Origin: Apostichopus japonicus
Lineage: Eukaryota > Echinodermata > Holothuroidea > Aspidochirotida > Stichopodidae
Length of the DNA stretch: 64,000 nt
Assembly (NCBI RefSeq): GCF_037975245.1
Contig: NC_092583.1
Location: forward strand, 1,507,264-1,571,263
Direction of reading: 5' to 3'
Under the pieces are notes generated by a model. It was not told the origin of the DNA, searched no databases, and saw only the letters and a program-made list of their open reading frames with translations. The position numbers were made by a program, and so were the translations under genes. Shown here piece after piece: positions 1-14,365 of this stretch (position 1 is its first letter; each line of letters opens with the position of its first letter).

Positions 1-274
1 CTACCAATATGGGTTGGTAGCCTAAGGAGGATTGTAGAGCATTTGTCACATATGGAGACAGGTAACCATTGTTTTGTTTTTTTGTAGACCATGTACGGAT
101 ACTCAAACCAAACAAGACTTTGGGGTGTCTGCACCTTACCTCCTGTCTCGTCACAACGATTGCACTACAATCTACTCGACCAATCCCTCTACTATGCGTA
201 TTTAATATTTCAGGACACTTCGAGACTTCACTTACTGAACTACTCTTCTGTTCTGATTTAAATTTTTTTTCCAG

Positions 275-791
275 CTTCATATGATGCGGTGAGCTGTGGC
301 GGGTCAGTTGCGAAAGGCCATCTCTCGTATGATACCATTCAGACGATGTTAAGGGCTGTAAAGCCAGGTATGCTATTTATCCTCGATCTTTTAACCCTCC
401 CTTCCTCCCCTCCCTCCCTCCCTCCCTCCGCCCGACAAAATTAAAATCGGGGGGGGGGGGGGTTATAGTCAGATTTAACATTGGAACTTTTCTTTTCTCT
501 CTTTTTGCATCGCTGTACTTATCACAATTCGTGTTTCATCGCATTAAATTTCATGGGTGGCCGGAACTATTTTTTCTTCTCATTGCAGGAGGCTACCTCA
601 TATTCAGCTGCGCCGGTTGGAACTTTCAGTTTGAAGAATTTTCACGCACTAAACTCGATGATTGTTTCTCCGAGTTGAAGAAAAGAGGACTTTGCGCCAC
701 TGTCGAGGAGAGGCCGTCTTTTCATATCGGGGAGGAGCCCGGCTTCATATTCATTCTTCGCCGCGGTGACGGGGTCTTAAACGGCCATTAA
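275..791 (+). CDS. METTL27-like SAM-dependent methyltransferase, last two coding exons (partial)
   Basis: Two exons join in frame: 275-367 (acceptor after TTTTTCCAG, donor GTATGC) and 589-791 (acceptor after CATTGCAG, stop TAA 789-791). The joined protein begins SYDAVSCGGSVAKGHL and runs through VKPGGYLIFSCAGW to an FIFILRRG-like end. The YDAV strand followed by a VKPGG turn and hydrophobic strand is the usual C-terminal half of a class I Rossmann methyltransferase (post-motif I to motif III), and the layout resembles METTL27 (WBSCR27). The SAM-binding GxGxG motif must lie in exons left of the window or in unrecognised sequence before 275. The substrate is unknown for this family. The family call rests on remembered pattern similarity; membership in the methyltransferase superfamily is surer than the METTL27 assignment. 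Confidence 0.6.
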
Positions 792-3700
792 CTCATCCGT
801 GTGAAAACATACACATGTTTTTTTTTTTCTATGTTGCACAGAAATGTATTAGATATAGTTGTAGAACTGACTAGATAGCTGTTTTAGAAATAACTAGAAT
901 ATTATTCGTATCCGAATTTGTCATGAGAACCACTTGGTACCAAAAAGACAGAAAAAGGGAAGGTGGAAGACAACTTGTCGATAAGGTAAAACTATTTAAC
1001 AGAGATTTCCCAAAATTCAGCTTTTCAAATGGACATAGACCTTGCCGTCCACTACAGTAGTATCTGTCCTAAAAAAATCTGACAACGTTTCAGGGGGTTG
1101 GCGTAGGGCGGAGATGACCGGAAAATTATGATCTGCATTGAAAACGCATCGACCCTATAATGGTACTTCTTTTGTCCGACAAAGTGGAGAATGGAAATTG
1201 ACCCCAGCTGTTGTTCATGTATATTCATCGCTTTTGTTTCGATAGCTGTGCATACTGTTACAATTAGTTCGTTGTAAAAGTACCCTCCCCTTTCCCTCTT
1301 ATTCCAGGAAGTTGCATCACAGAAGGGGGGAGGGGGGAGGGGGAGGGTCTTTGATTTAATCTGTGCAAATGCTCTTCCAATAGGCTTTACTTAGGCTATG
1401 ATATGAGTTAACGCTGCATGCAACCCTATATATTTGGAATGTTTGCTTAGCTAACAAAGTTGATCGACACCATTATACAAAAAACAAAAAACAAAGACAT
1501 TTGCAGCTGAATTGCCCTGATGACATCTTCCATTCTACTGTTGCCAGATGCATTTATACAAGGGATCACTAAATTTGAAGAAAAAAAGAAAAGAAAAAGG
1601 CTCTTATCTTCGCGATATAAAATGCTATAAGGACTTGGTTGTCGCCTAAAGATTTTAGCCACAAGGATATCAGTTTAATGGCGCTCGTAATGTCGAATTA
1701 TAATGGTCACTAATCTCGAATCATTAAACAGTATTCCGTCTGTTTCCAAAATCTCAAAGACATTGAATTGTCTAATGTAACCATTCTTGAATGTATTGGC
1801 ATTAATCTGGAAAATCTTCCATATAAAAAAAAGTACTTATAAAAACTATATGTAGTTAGGTATATTCAGGACTAAAGTTGATGACGTAAGTTAACTGGAA
1901 GGTTAAAGGTAAAAGGTTAAAGGATGTTGAAGGTGATGATAGGGGTCTATGGCTCTTTCACATACTCTGCTTTTACCGTCCGTTCCAAAGTATTTCTCAC
2001 TAACGCCCTCTTAAAAATCTGGGCGTCTGGTCTTTTTTTTAGTTTTCTCTATTGTTTGTCTGAATTATGAATCCATGTGTTACATTTTATTGTTTTATTA
2101 ATTTCAGCGTCCGACGACACAAGTTTGCATCTTTGGCATTTGAAATCTGCTATCGCGAAAGTGGGAAACGTTCGACCCGCGGCAATTTGTCTTGCCCCCC
2201 CCCCCCCGCTGGTCAAAATTTCTTCGGCTAAAACCATATCAATGCTGCCCGCGGAAATTTATCATATCAAAGAATTGCTTTTATCCCACCACAAATCAAA
2301 TCGAAATGATGATTTTTACTGGATAACCGAAAAGAAAGACAGACAATATTTCAACTCTGTGAACTTAATAATTAGGACCGACCGACCGGCCTTCTGGTGA
2401 TATGATACTTCAACATATCACACATATGTATGTTTCTTATTCCACGCCCCCGGCCCCCTCTGACAAAGTACTCATCAATTTAGCGGCCACGGGGAGGGGT
2501 AGACCTCACATGACTATCTCGTGCTCAGCGTAACTTCTATTATTATTTCAGTGGTATTTTTGGAACTGATCACGTGCTCTCAGTGTGTAGTGATTCTTAC
2601 TATATCATAGTAAGGGGGGTGACGAATTTCGGACACACACAGATTCTATATTAGGTGACTTTAGGTACAAAAAGCAGCTTTTAATAACTCGGATTGAAAA
2701 AGAATGACAATGGGGACAAGAGTACATGCATGTTTGTGGGAGCGATTCTTTTGGTGGGTTGGGAAGGGGGAAGGGAGGCTTTAACCTAAAATACGGCCCG
2801 TTTTTATTTCATATCATATATGCATACCAATGTCAGGATGATTTCTAGCGCTGTATCCAAATATTTTAATTTTCTCAGGTGGCGCAAGTTCATTTTTTCG
2901 AAAAGCGTATTTTTTAGTTCATATTGCCATGCCGATATATATTCCAGGAAAGCTACGGTTTATATATATAAATATATATATTTTTTTTATAAAGGCAACG
3001 TAATGAAAAAAAAACAACACTCCGATATAGTTGTCGTTGCATGTTGTGTGTTCCATGTTTGCTTTTGGCGTGCTTTCGTGATACAAGTGTCCACAACGTA
3101 CCAGGGTGTATCTATAAAGGTTTGCTTCTGTTTGGGGTTATATGTGGTATACTTTTGTTGTTATAATACAATGCAGAAAACGGCGATGCAAACCTGTAAG
3201 TGACGAATTCTTACGTAAAAGTTAAATGTATTCAAATCATGAAGATCTTTTTATTTTAAACATTGAGATGTCGTATAGACAACCCTTGGCGAGGGTAACG
3301 TTTTCTGTGAGAATATAAATACAATGTGTTACAAGTAGACATACAGTGTCACTTAATTAACATAACAATGTCTAACTTAACATAGCAATGTTTAACTTAA
3401 CATAACAATGTCTAACTTAACATTGCAATGTCTAAGTTAACTGCGCTTTGTAACCACGCAGAGAGCTGTTATACCTATTTCACACTGTGACTTAGGCTTG
3501 TTAGTATATACTCTTATTAATACATAGGCCTAATACTTAGTGGCCCGCTCTCAATATGACGAAGAGAAGAAGTTTGTCCTTTTACAATCATTTGACTGAG
3601 TCTATTGACCAACTTTGAGGTCAAAACCGTTTGATGGGATATTCTGGTAGCAGAAAAAAACCCGTTTCACTATATTTTTTTGCCTTACTCTATGTATGGT

Positions 3701-5109
3701 TTAAATGGAGGGTTTGATTTGAAACTTAGTAGTGATTATTTTGTTCTTTTGTTTATTCTAATCATTTTAAAATGTCAATGAAATATCTTGTATGAATTAC
3801 TAATTTTCCTCGTTGGATCCAAAAAATCATTTGTTACATATAGTTAAGCAGACCAAAGACACGTTTTCAGCTCGATTGCCGTTACTAATGACAATAGTTG
3901 TTGTTGCCATGGAGATAAATTTATACGCTTTGAACCGATTGTTATCTTCACGATACACAATGTATATTATATGGATAGGTTTTGAACACAAGATGCAGAC
4001 CATTTCTAGAATTTCTGTTGAAAAACATCAGCTACCGTATAATGTCCCTTCGACTCAATGAAGATAATTAGCTCACAAAAATTAAGGGTAAATCTTAATT
4101 AAGTGTTTCATATAAAAACCGTCGAACCCGATGCCGAAATCTGAAGACTGCTGCATTTGCATATTTTTTTTTAATGGTTTTATGGTTTCATTACTCTAAC
4201 CGTCCGTTTTTGAAAGGTAGAATATAATTAATTGGTGACAAACAATTTGTGACCAAAAAACCGCAAATATACAGTGTGTGTTTTAATCTTTTTAGTGTTA
4301 AACGCATCATTTAGGGATCTATATTACTGTAGTAATATTGCTGTATTGACGACAATTTCCAAATCATCAAATAACCAAATAAAGACTAATCATTTACAGA
4401 AACCGAAGTTGTTCTTGTGTATTATGTTACTTCTCCAATCACACAAGTTTACTCTCTGCTTTTTTCATTATTTCCAAAACATCTTACGAGTTTCAGAATA
4501 TAGCTTTAATCTGAGTAGTTGCGGTTTACGCGGTGGCCGACAGCGGATGTGAAGGTAGTGTCGACTTATCCCAAAGACCAGTATACTTGCAAATATTCCT
4601 CCAACGAGACGTTTTTGTTTTTTTTTTAGCTCAAATTTTGTTTACCTGCATGGGTAACCTATATGGAGTAGCTTCCCTAAGAGCGAACTGGAAATATCGG
4701 AATGGAACGCAAAATCTCATATTAGCTTTCGGTTGTCGTACTTTCGACGAACATGAGAGAAACCTTATCAGAAAATCTCAGGCAAAAAGCCAAAGACTTA
4801 GGGAAAACAATAATAGCCCGGGTTAAGCATATACTTAACTCTCCACACGTAGTCTATATTAGGAAAACACGTGGTATTAGATAATGAGTGTTATGCTTCG
4901 CACAGACAAACGAGCAATACAGAAACTTCACGATCTCCCCCCCCCCCGTGGGGTTATATCGTCGATAATAATAATTCATTATATACTTGCAAAACGAGGT
5001 CCAAAAGCAGGCTACTACGCGTATGAACTGTGAAGCGCCTATAGTGTAGTTCTCTTACTTGTCCCTGTAACCTCTATTTGTACACGCATACACGCATGTT
5101 ACTATATAA
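792..5109. other. Intergenic DNA without a supported gene
   Basis: Only short open frames with no recognisable domain or codon pattern occur here. The stretch contains poly-G/C runs, a small AT-rich patch near 2955-2990 and the 20-bp tandem repeat at 3355-3442. I see no gene I can defend. Confidence 0.4.
3355..3442. repeat. 20-bp tandem repeat, about four copies
   Basis: The unit TTAACATAACAATGTCTAAC is repeated about four times with one to three changes per copy. It lies in intergenic DNA and has no obvious function. Confidence 0.8.
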
Positions 5110-7250
5110 TTACATATCTAAGTGTATATTGTGACTGTCATTGTTCAGAAGCACTGGATTTGAGGACACAGAAGGCATGGTTGAACTTCCGGGGTAACTG
5201 ATGGATAGGCAACTGTCCTCCAGTCGGGCATTTCCATTATCACCTTGCGAAAAGATGTCTTTATTCTCAGCCTCGGTTACAATTATTGGTGAACCCCCCA
5301 GGGTTGGTAAAACCTGGCTTGATATCTCAGAGTTTCGTTCCATATTATCGAAGACATGCCGGAGATGTTCCAATATCTTTTCAGACATCGTTTGGAGGAA
5401 GTGGCCGTGATGGATATTGCTCTGCTTGTACAACCGTCCGATCAGATAGAGGTCGTTGGTGGATTTCATGAGTGCTCTGTACTCATTGCCGAATACCTCC
5501 GAGCCTAACGCCAGCTCTCTAGACAGGAAAGAATCCCAAAAGACTGGTCGTTTATCTCCGTTGTTCCCGCCTGATAATTTTCTAGCACAACGTCGGATTA
5601 CTCTAGAAAACCAGACTAAAGCGAAGCTCTGGAGGATTATATCCGTCGCATACGCGACAGTCAATGCGTAGACAGAGATGACAAATTCCATGGCGAACGA
5701 TACTGTACAAGTAACGTAACGTTGAGGTATCGTTCGGCACTGCAAGAGGTTATTAGCATCGTCGTGCAAGTCGCAAACGAACGACGAGAGGGAGAAAACG
5801 TCATGTTTAACATGTAGGACGACCAAGGCTCCGAAAAGGACAATGTCTATCAAGATGTCGAAGACTTTCCGCGTGACGTAGAGGTAATAAAGCCCTTTGC
5901 GTTTGGCCCGCTTTTCCACTTCCTCGAGACCAATCTTCTTCATGTTAGCCATCCAGGTTGTATACCGATTTATGACATTGAAAGCTGCTGCAGTTTGATG
6001 ATTGGCACTGCTTTCATTTTGCCGTTTGTTATGACCCTCGTACATCTCGACCGCCAACGATGCACCTCGCATTTCATGTTGAAACTCAGCAACTGTGGCT
6101 ACCCCGTTGACTCCTTTTCGGATGTCGGCCCCGCAAAATAACCGCCATAATGTTTGAGGAATGGCGCGAAGGACGACGAACAAGAACAGAAACCACAAGG
6201 AATACCGATACACAAAGAGCGATGGTATATATTTTGCTTCGTGCAGGTCGTCTCGCCAGTTGTTTTTGACGGCATTAGTGTTGCAAAAAACTTCACTTTG
6301 AGAACAGTTAATCTGAGAACAGTTCGTGCCCTTGGCTGCGTCTAAGCAGAATTCCGTGATGTACTTCTCTTGAGATGACGTAATAGAATACTCCTTGTCC
6401 GTATTTACGAAGCAACGTCCCAAAGATCTGTCGCCTGTTCGGGTTAAACAAACATTAAACAAAATGTTTTTCAACGGAAATAGAACTGTATATGAATGAA
6501 GGTTGCTGACAGTGTAAGCAGTGTGACACATATGTGACAGTGCAGGTAAAAGTAATAGGGGAAAACGCCCTCTTTGGTATCTTGTTGCCCGAACTTTGGA
6601 TATGGTGGATTGAATGTGACCTCCCCTGACCGGCCAAAACCCTCCCTCACTCCAGGGAGAAGTGGATCGCAGTATTTTCTGTAATTTTATCGTGGTAGAG
6701 TTGTCTTTTTATGAAGGGCTGGGGTTGGGGGTGTACACAAGCAGCCCCCCCCCCTCCCATGATCCGCACATGATATTGAATAAGTTTGACGAAAGTTTGC
6801 CGGATTCTATGCTTAGTGTATAGAAAAAGTGGCGCTATTGAAAAATAGAGCTCAGCGATGGTCGCTTTGACACGGCATGAAGAGCCTCGTTAAGCATTCC
6901 ATTTGATTTAAAACACACACTTGGCTGATCCCTAAACCGACAATCGTGTTGATACTTTTGGGCAGTCAATTTTGGCAAACGTTTTAACCCTACAGGGACA
7001 GAGATGTGGTGAACACAACCATGAAGCCGCCTTTATTTTAAACTTCAGAATTAAACAGGTTACCTTTACCTAATGTTGCCGTGATGACGTGCAATATGAA
7101 GAGACCAATAGGAAAGCCCTGTGTCATCCAGAAACCCATACTGTCTGCTGGCAGGTTTGTACTGACGGAGGACGATTTGAGAATTTCCCATCCTAAGGCA
7201 TCCTTCATACCCGGAAACATCTCGGCGATTAACTTAGGTGCTTTCTCCAT
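5110..7250 (-). CDS. Pannexin/LRRC8-like four-TM large-pore channel protein, gene A
   Basis: Exon 1 is 7250-7070 (ATG at 7250, donor GTAAAG) and exon 2 is 6434-5110 (acceptor CCGAACAG); a split Gly codon joins them, giving 501 residues. Four membrane segments are predicted: TM1 about 37-60, TM2 about 133-157 ending RAIPQTLWR, TM3 in the ILIDIVLFGALVVL stretch, and TM4 after the second loop. Extracellular loop 1 has Cys68, Cys90 and Cys99, aligned with gene B, plus further Cys. Loop 2 has three Cys spaced C-x11-C-x9-C. After TM4 comes STNDLYLIGRLYKQSN..HGHFL, then a low-complexity tail. The TM2 pattern (aromatic start, conserved Pro, then W-K/R) and CF..YI..C in loop 1 resemble pannexins and innexins; the ND...HFL...E..L segment resembles LRRC8 proteins. 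No leucine-rich repeats follow. It probably forms an oligomeric plasma-membrane pore for ions or metabolites. Subfamily is unresolved. Confidence 0.75.
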
Positions 7251-7584
7251 TTTCCCGTGGTCTGAAGAGAAGACATTAAATTGTATAGCAATGTATAATC
7301 GGATTTATTGATTAGTTTTGAACAAAAATTAAAGGGTGATTTTAGGCACAAAATTAAATTTGATGCGTTACAGACCCTTTAAAACACATTTGGTAACAGT
7401 CCATTTCTTTATATTTATTCTATACCCCTAGTCTCAATTCTTGAGATGTGACACGTGAATAATAATTAAGCGGCTGGACTGCTTAGTCTAACACATGAAC
7501 TAACGGATCCAGCTTAACAAATCATTCTTCAATTGTGTTTACCTAGATAGAGTTCCCAGAATTATTTGGAACTCTTTCCAATTT

Positions 7585-7670
<86 letters not shown>

Positions 7671-8666
7671 TGAACTGCAGTGGCAATGGTGAGAATAGTT
7701 ACAGAATATTATTACAAGCCCAGTTATATTCTCATCCGTCTACCTGTTCGTCTGTATGTCTGTCCGTCGGATGGGGACGATTAAGAATGACATAATTAAT
7801 ATTTGATTTGTTGTAGACCTCTATAGAATACACGGAATCAGTCGAGGTGGCATTTACTAAACCAGTTTTGAAATTGCAGAAATGATCCTTGAAACATCTG
7901 GGGTGGTCACTTAAATTACAGTGACTGCATGGACTACTGTTTTTATAGTCATTTTAAAAAATTTAAAGAAATTTTGCTTTCCACCACTCTTATTTTCCAG
8001 TACCTATCCTGCTGTATAATTAGTTGAGGCTGTATATGTGAGTCTAGAATTCAACCTATCTTTATCCTTCAAGAAATGGCAATTCGTTCTGTTGTTGTTT
8101 TTTTCATTATAAAGATTATAAGTTATCATTCAACTCCACTTTTTTTTGTCAAAATGAACACCTTTTCAGTTTGTGATATACATCGTTATCACACTGCTTA
8201 TTATTATTATTTTTATTTTTATTTACCTCTCGGTACAAGCTACCTACTTCCTTCCATGTTTAATAGTTTCATTGTTGTAGATAATGAATGACACGTATTC
8301 GTAACTTACCCCTACATGTAATCAATTCACGATTCCACGTTTTAGACTCAACTTCCTCGCAACACAGTGTCCGTTTCCAAGCACCTTAAACTCTCGAATT
8401 CACCACCCGATATGTTATGAAATGTCTCTCACATATTACTTTCAAAAGTGCCCTTATAAACATCAGCTTATTGCAAATCGTCACTGTTTGCAAATCATCT
8501 GTGAATAACTGTTTTTTGGCTCTGTTTTAGCCTTTTTCACCCTATAAAGAACTGTGACCCCTTTATCATGTGTTTTGTCACTCTCTCTCTCTCTCTCTCG
8601 TTCGTTTTCTTGTCTCATTTTTAGAGTTATTTGTATTTTAAAATAAAATAAAACTCTTAGCAAACT
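7251..8666. other. Intergenic DNA upstream of channel gene A
   Basis: This interval should contain the promoter and any 5' untranslated exon of gene A, but no core promoter motif can be assigned with confidence. It includes the (TA)n tract at 7590-7668 and a short (CT)n run near 8580. No other gene is visible. Confidence 0.35.
7590..7668. repeat. (TA)n microsatellite
   Basis: About 39 uninterrupted TA dinucleotides, 5' of channel gene A. Confidence 0.95.
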
Positions 8667-9060
8667 GCTTAATAATAATAATAACAACTAAGATTTATAA
8701 TGCGCTAATTATAAACAAAATAGTTGTCAAAAGCGCCATACATATAAATATGAATAGAAAGAAAAGCAAAAATAATAATGCAACGATGAAATATAATTAC
8801 AAATCAAATTGAAAAAATGTTTAGCATAGAGGTAGGTGTTTAGTTTAGATTTGAAAAGTGATTTATTAGGTATACATTTTAAATGGTTTGGGAGGGAATT
8901 CCACAATTTGGGACCAGAAACTGAAAAAGCACGGTTGGCATAAGTAACCCCATTGGTCCTAGGTTCAAGGAGGGTAATAAATTTTGACTGACGGGTGGCA
9001 CGCTTGTATTGCTTTACTCTTAGAAGTTCTGAAAGGTAGTTTGGAGCCTGTGTAGGAGAA
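8667..9060 (-). mobile_element. 5'-truncated L2/CR1-like LINE, 3' end
   Basis: Read on the minus strand, the sequence encodes the C-terminal end of a non-LTR reverse transcriptase: RAFSVSGPKLWNSLPNHLK, followed by LFKSKLNTYL. It then has a 3' UTR containing GCGCATTATAAATC-like sequence and an ATTATT tail (plus strand AATAATAATAATAAC near 8670). The same tail and the same protein motif occur in the longer copy at 33239-34761. Only the last roughly 100 codons survive, so it is a dead insertion. It abuts the hammerhead-like repeat at 9060-9175. Confidence 0.75.
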
Positions 9061-9175
9061 TGTGTAAAAGTAAGTTGGCCTGACGTTTCGATCCTAGCAG
9101 GATCTTCTTCAAAGGCTAAATGACAAGTAACAGTAACAGACGGGACAAAAACACGCACAGAATACAAATACAGAC
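9060..9175 (-). repeat. Dispersed repeat with GATCCTGCTAGGATC hairpin (copy 1), hammerhead-like
   Basis: On the minus strand it reads TTGAAGAAGATCCT-GCT-AGGATCGAAACGTC, preceded by TTACTGTTACTTGTCATTTA. The 6-bp inverted repeat flanked by GAAGA and GAAACGTC looks like the core of a hammerhead ribozyme (normally CUGANGA, stem II, GAAA), as known from Penelope-like retroelements. The first core base is U rather than C, so activity is doubtful. Two more copies lie at 40735-40925 and 45385-45590. Confidence 0.5.
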
Positions 9176-10849
9176 GTATTTGTATTTTGCAAGATTCTTC
9201 AAGCTTTTTGTGGGGCATGTAACATATTGTACTGCAACTTGCAGTCTAGACCAACCACTGCCAGTCCTGCCTGGAGGTTACATACCTACCCTAACCACAG
9301 CCACCATCATAGCTTATCTATATTATGCCCATAAATGAGCTTATATAACAGATTGTTCTACTAGAGTACTATAAACAGACATACTGCATTATTGCTGTTG
9401 CATACGTCCAGAGCCTCAACAACTGGAAGATCCTGTCTCGTGTAACTTATTAATATATGATAGTTATTTATTAATTGTCTAACAAGTTTATAGGGCATCA
9501 CTCTTCAGTCTCTTGCTCTTTAAACTTTGCCATGTCCCCAGCTCTCCCCTCCCCCGCTCCCCAATTTGAAATCCTTAGTAATTCTCTGGGAATGTAATAA
9601 ATAACTTCCATGTTAAGACAGATTTCACCTGTACTCAATAGTTGGCGATTTCCTTACACCCACTTGACTAAGTATATATAACGCATTAGGTGTAGATTGC
9701 TATAAACAATTATTATTTGTCCATGTGGTTATGCGGTTGTAATATATAATTATTGGGCAGTAAATATATGAAAGATCCCTATAGTTGAGCTTATACGCTA
9801 TAACACAATCCCAGGGTGTAGTGAAATATCGTGATTCCTCACCCCTTCCACTTCGCCGCAAAATGAGAGCGCTGAAATTTCCCACCGTAATATTTTCCAC
9901 ATGCATTTATAGTCTAGTCGTGTCTCACCAGCTAGAGAGTTGTTATTATGGGTCTCACAACCTATTTTACAACAGTGGCGTCATATATCGTTTCAGTGAC
10001 ACTGTACAATGTAGCGATAGGCGTTTAAAATAGTGAAATTTATTAGAAACAAAGTAATTTACACACTTACCAGAAGTACCGTACGGTTACACGTCTAAGA
10101 ACTGCGGATTATTACAACATTAAAACTAACATTCGTGAATGTTAATATATATGATTTGGTCAACGAGTCTCTCCCTCTGTCTGTCTGTCTGTCGGTCTGT
10201 CTTGGTCACTGTATCATCCCACCAAGGAAAACAACACACCAATGCAAAAACACTTCTATTGAAACTACGAACCGAAGAGCAGTTTTCTGAGAAAACTGAA
10301 GTGTGGGTCTGTTTTTCGTTATTCCAGAATATATATATAGCGACTTGCATGGTTTTAAACTGTACGATGTAATGTCAGTATCACGTGCTTATATAGCTAT
10401 TGCAACCGATGGGGAATTCCAGCTTTCACTTCAAAACATCAAACGTAGGTGTGTGGGAAGTTGGAGTTGGACGCCCCATCCGGTTTCATGCTATAGCATA
10501 TATAGCTACACTAAATGTGGGAATTTAGATTGTTCTATATTTAAGGGCTCAATTTCGTCAAAATGATGATTACATATCAATTTGCGATGCATATAGTAAT
10601 GATGTAGTGATCACATCATAATAATGGCTGGAAATGATTCATGCAGGGCAAAAAAGAAGTGTTTCGGTTCTTTTGATAATACAAAGTATTTCAGGTCGAA
10701 ATAAGAAGACGCAAATTCTAGACACACAAAAATGAAGGTAAAATAATAGTAAAAAAATTAATAAAACAAGCCACACGTTGACTTCAGAGTACACTCTCGT
10801 CATATACGGAACTTTAAAACAATCAAATCGCATTTTGTAGGAGAGAATT
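9176..10849. other. Intergenic DNA without a supported gene
   Basis: Short open frames only. It holds a CTGTCTGTCTGT microsatellite near 10175-10200 and AT-rich sequence. No domain or splice-supported exon could be recognised. Confidence 0.35.
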
Positions 10850-11396
10850 CAGACCCGGCAACTCTCCCGGTTTTACCGGGAGACTCCCGGTCTTTAACCG
10901 AATCTCCCGGCCTCCCGGTTTCATATTCTATTCTCCCGGTTTTTTAATGTTTCATCACTTGCGACATTTCTGAAAATAACCAACAATTAGTTCTATTCTT
11001 AGTAATTCCCCACAGAAACGCTGAACAGGAAAGGCTATTCAGTGTAGTTCGCAAGAACAAGACAGACAGTCGGTCAAGTCTCAAGCTTGATGGGACTCTA
11101 TCTAGAATACTAGGCATGAAGTCACAGTACCCAGAGTCCACTGTTTCTTGTTTCAAATGGAAGCCTACTAAAGAAACCCTGTAGAAAGCGAAGCGAGCTG
11201 CTGTAAACTACAACAAGAAACACTGATTAGATGATTCTCTCACTGTATTGCATAAGTAGACTATACTTATTTAGGAGTATTTATATCATTTCAGTTGAAA
11301 ATTACCAAGCTCCCTACTTTCCCCTTATTCTCCCTATTTTTGGCCCTGAAAAATGTTATTCTCCCTATTTTGGGGTCAAACAGGTTGACAGGTCTG
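10850..11396 (+). mobile_element. Internally deleted hAT transposon with transposase C-terminus relic
   Basis: The ends are imperfect inverted repeats: CAGACCCGGCAAC at 10850 and GTTGACAGGTCTG ending at 11396. Both flanks carry AGAATT directly next to the ends (6 bp rather than the usual 8). Inside, frame 11002-11226 encodes VIPHRNAEQERLFSVVRKNK and SLKLDGTLSRIL, the dimerisation domain typical of hAT transposase C-termini, interrupted by one in-frame TAG and ended by TGA at 11224. Near the left end are several CTCCCGGT/ACCGGGAG inverted copies, probably subterminal binding sites. The catalytic domain is missing, so the element is defective. Confidence 0.7.
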
Positions 11397-12489
11397 AGAA
11401 TTTAATGCTGATAGTCGTAATCGATTAATCGCCAGTAGTCGCGATTACACTTTGGAAGTTCGATTAACCGCCTTCAAAACCTAAGCTGCGATTACTCGAC
11501 TACAATTAAGCTAGCACTACACATAATCTGCTATTGGAAAATAGCCTAAGCTATCAAAAACAACACTAAAGCAGTTTGTCAGCAAATATCGCAATAAGTA
11601 TACAGGTTCTCACAGTCACAGTGTGTTGTGTTAAAAATGGGCAAGCATCTGCTCCAGTTTGATTCATGCTTTTGCCTGTCAGTATAATACGCTTGTTATG
11701 AAGTGCAACATTCAGTCCTGGCAATGTTTAATCATTGCACATAATCGCAAGTTTAATCTTTTACGATTGCCAAAGTATTTGTCATTTCTTTAGACATGTT
11801 TACAATTACTTCATTACTGGCCTGGTTCATTTTTCTCGGACGTCTGCAGTGTGTCGATTGCGGTGGAGTTTCAATTCAATGTGCAAAATATGTCCCTGAT
11901 ATCGCGCTAGGCTAATGCCTACCCTAAAACATTGAACGTCCTTTTACAAAAGAAAAACTCGTGCGTACTAATCATCATACCGCTACAAGGTGTGAAAACC
12001 ATTGTTTGCATGTTTGCTTTCATTGGTGCTTGTAGCTGAAGTAGCCTCGTAGATTCATTTCAAAACTTTTTGATTGACTATAATGGATGATTTTAAGAAA
12101 CGTTGATTATTATGATTATTTCTTTTTGGAATGGGATTGAGAATGGTAGGGGTGAGGGTCTACACACCCACACCCCTTGGATCCGAGGGTGACATTATTT
12201 ATGGATGTGTTCCTTTAAATATCTTTAATGACCTGAATTTTACCTGATACCTTTCACTAACATTGAATTCATCAATTATTGGATTTTTTTCTCTCGTGTA
12301 GGTTTAAAGTGGTTCCCGTACATGGCTATGCATGAAATAATCTGCTAGGTATACCCTACAAAATTAGAGATCGCTGTTATGAAACTATTCAAAATACTGT
12401 TGCTGTCAGAGCAAAAAGGAAACAGACAAAAAAAGACCCCGTTGGAAATAATGTGACGCCATTATGAATAACGTAAGCAAGTTACTTAG
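11397..12489. other. Intergenic DNA without a supported gene
   Basis: No convincing coding exon, RNA or repeat boundary was found. The right part may be the 5' edge of the truncated LINE that becomes recognisable near 12540. Confidence 0.3.
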
Positions 12490-13428
<939 letters not shown>

Positions 13429-14365
13429 GCAATCAATACAAATAGCAAAGGATCAACACATACACAGGACAAACACAAAAATACACACTGAACGCTTAAC
13501 TACGTAGAGACTATAAAACCATACAAACTATTAAAACTGTATACAAACAAAAAGGGAACCCCCCCCCAAAAAAAAAACAACAACGATATAAAAAAAAATT
13601 AAAGAAAGAAGCAATAACTATAAAAGCCGTAATACGCCTAGTTGACACTAAAATAATATGATCTTTTAACAAGAATAACGTTGAAAAGGATTAGGTGAAA
13701 TACCTTCATGTTATTACTTTCCCTGCCAGCGACATGAAAGTTCAATGATTACCGTAAAGAGGATTTTAGCCAACCATTGTTTTTAATTTCCCCATATAGG
13801 TATAGCAATGAACATCCTCTTTCACTTTTTACCACCGAGCTATTGGAGCTTTCGATGCAGGATGTATGTAATCTAAGGTCGAATCATTTCCTTACAAGTT
13901 GACGGAGAGCCTATATTGCTTTTTTCTTCTTCTGAGAATCACGCTTTTCATAAAAAAAATATAAAACAATGGAAATTCAAATTTTAAGTGAAACACAGTT
14001 CAGTTTTGTTCATAAAAAAAACAACAGTAATTGGCACTAGAGTGAGTGTATAGACCTTATTATACACTAACTAATTATGATAAATATATAGTATATGAAA
14101 AACAAAACCAATGTCAGTGGCATTAATTGCATGTATCTTTTAAATTAATGGGCATGCATTTACAGTTTAATGAATGTTCATATTTTGTACTTGCTGCAGA
14201 GTGTACCATATACAGGGTTAATATTTATTTGTTTAGATATTGTAACTTAAATTGGGTTATTGATGGTCCTCTATTTAGCGGTTTTTCCCAGGACCTGGGA
14301 TGTGTCAAATTAGATTTTATCGTACAGAGGACTGGTGTAGCTATACAAGATTTGTCCAAACTCTC
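13429..14365. other. Intergenic DNA without a supported gene
   Basis: AT-rich sequence with poly-A and poly-C runs. No supported feature. Confidence 0.35.

Noticed and set aside
2077-2400. 107-codon open frame preceded by a good acceptor (TTAATTTCAG at 2096-2105)
   Set aside because: No recognisable domain, a C13 homopolymer inside the frame, and no partner exon with a matching phase.
2820-3203. 127-codon frame
   Set aside because: Composition is driven by TA-rich and poly-A tracts; no conserved motif.
4533-4826. 97-codon frame on the plus strand
   Set aside because: No family resemblance and no splice-supported neighbours.
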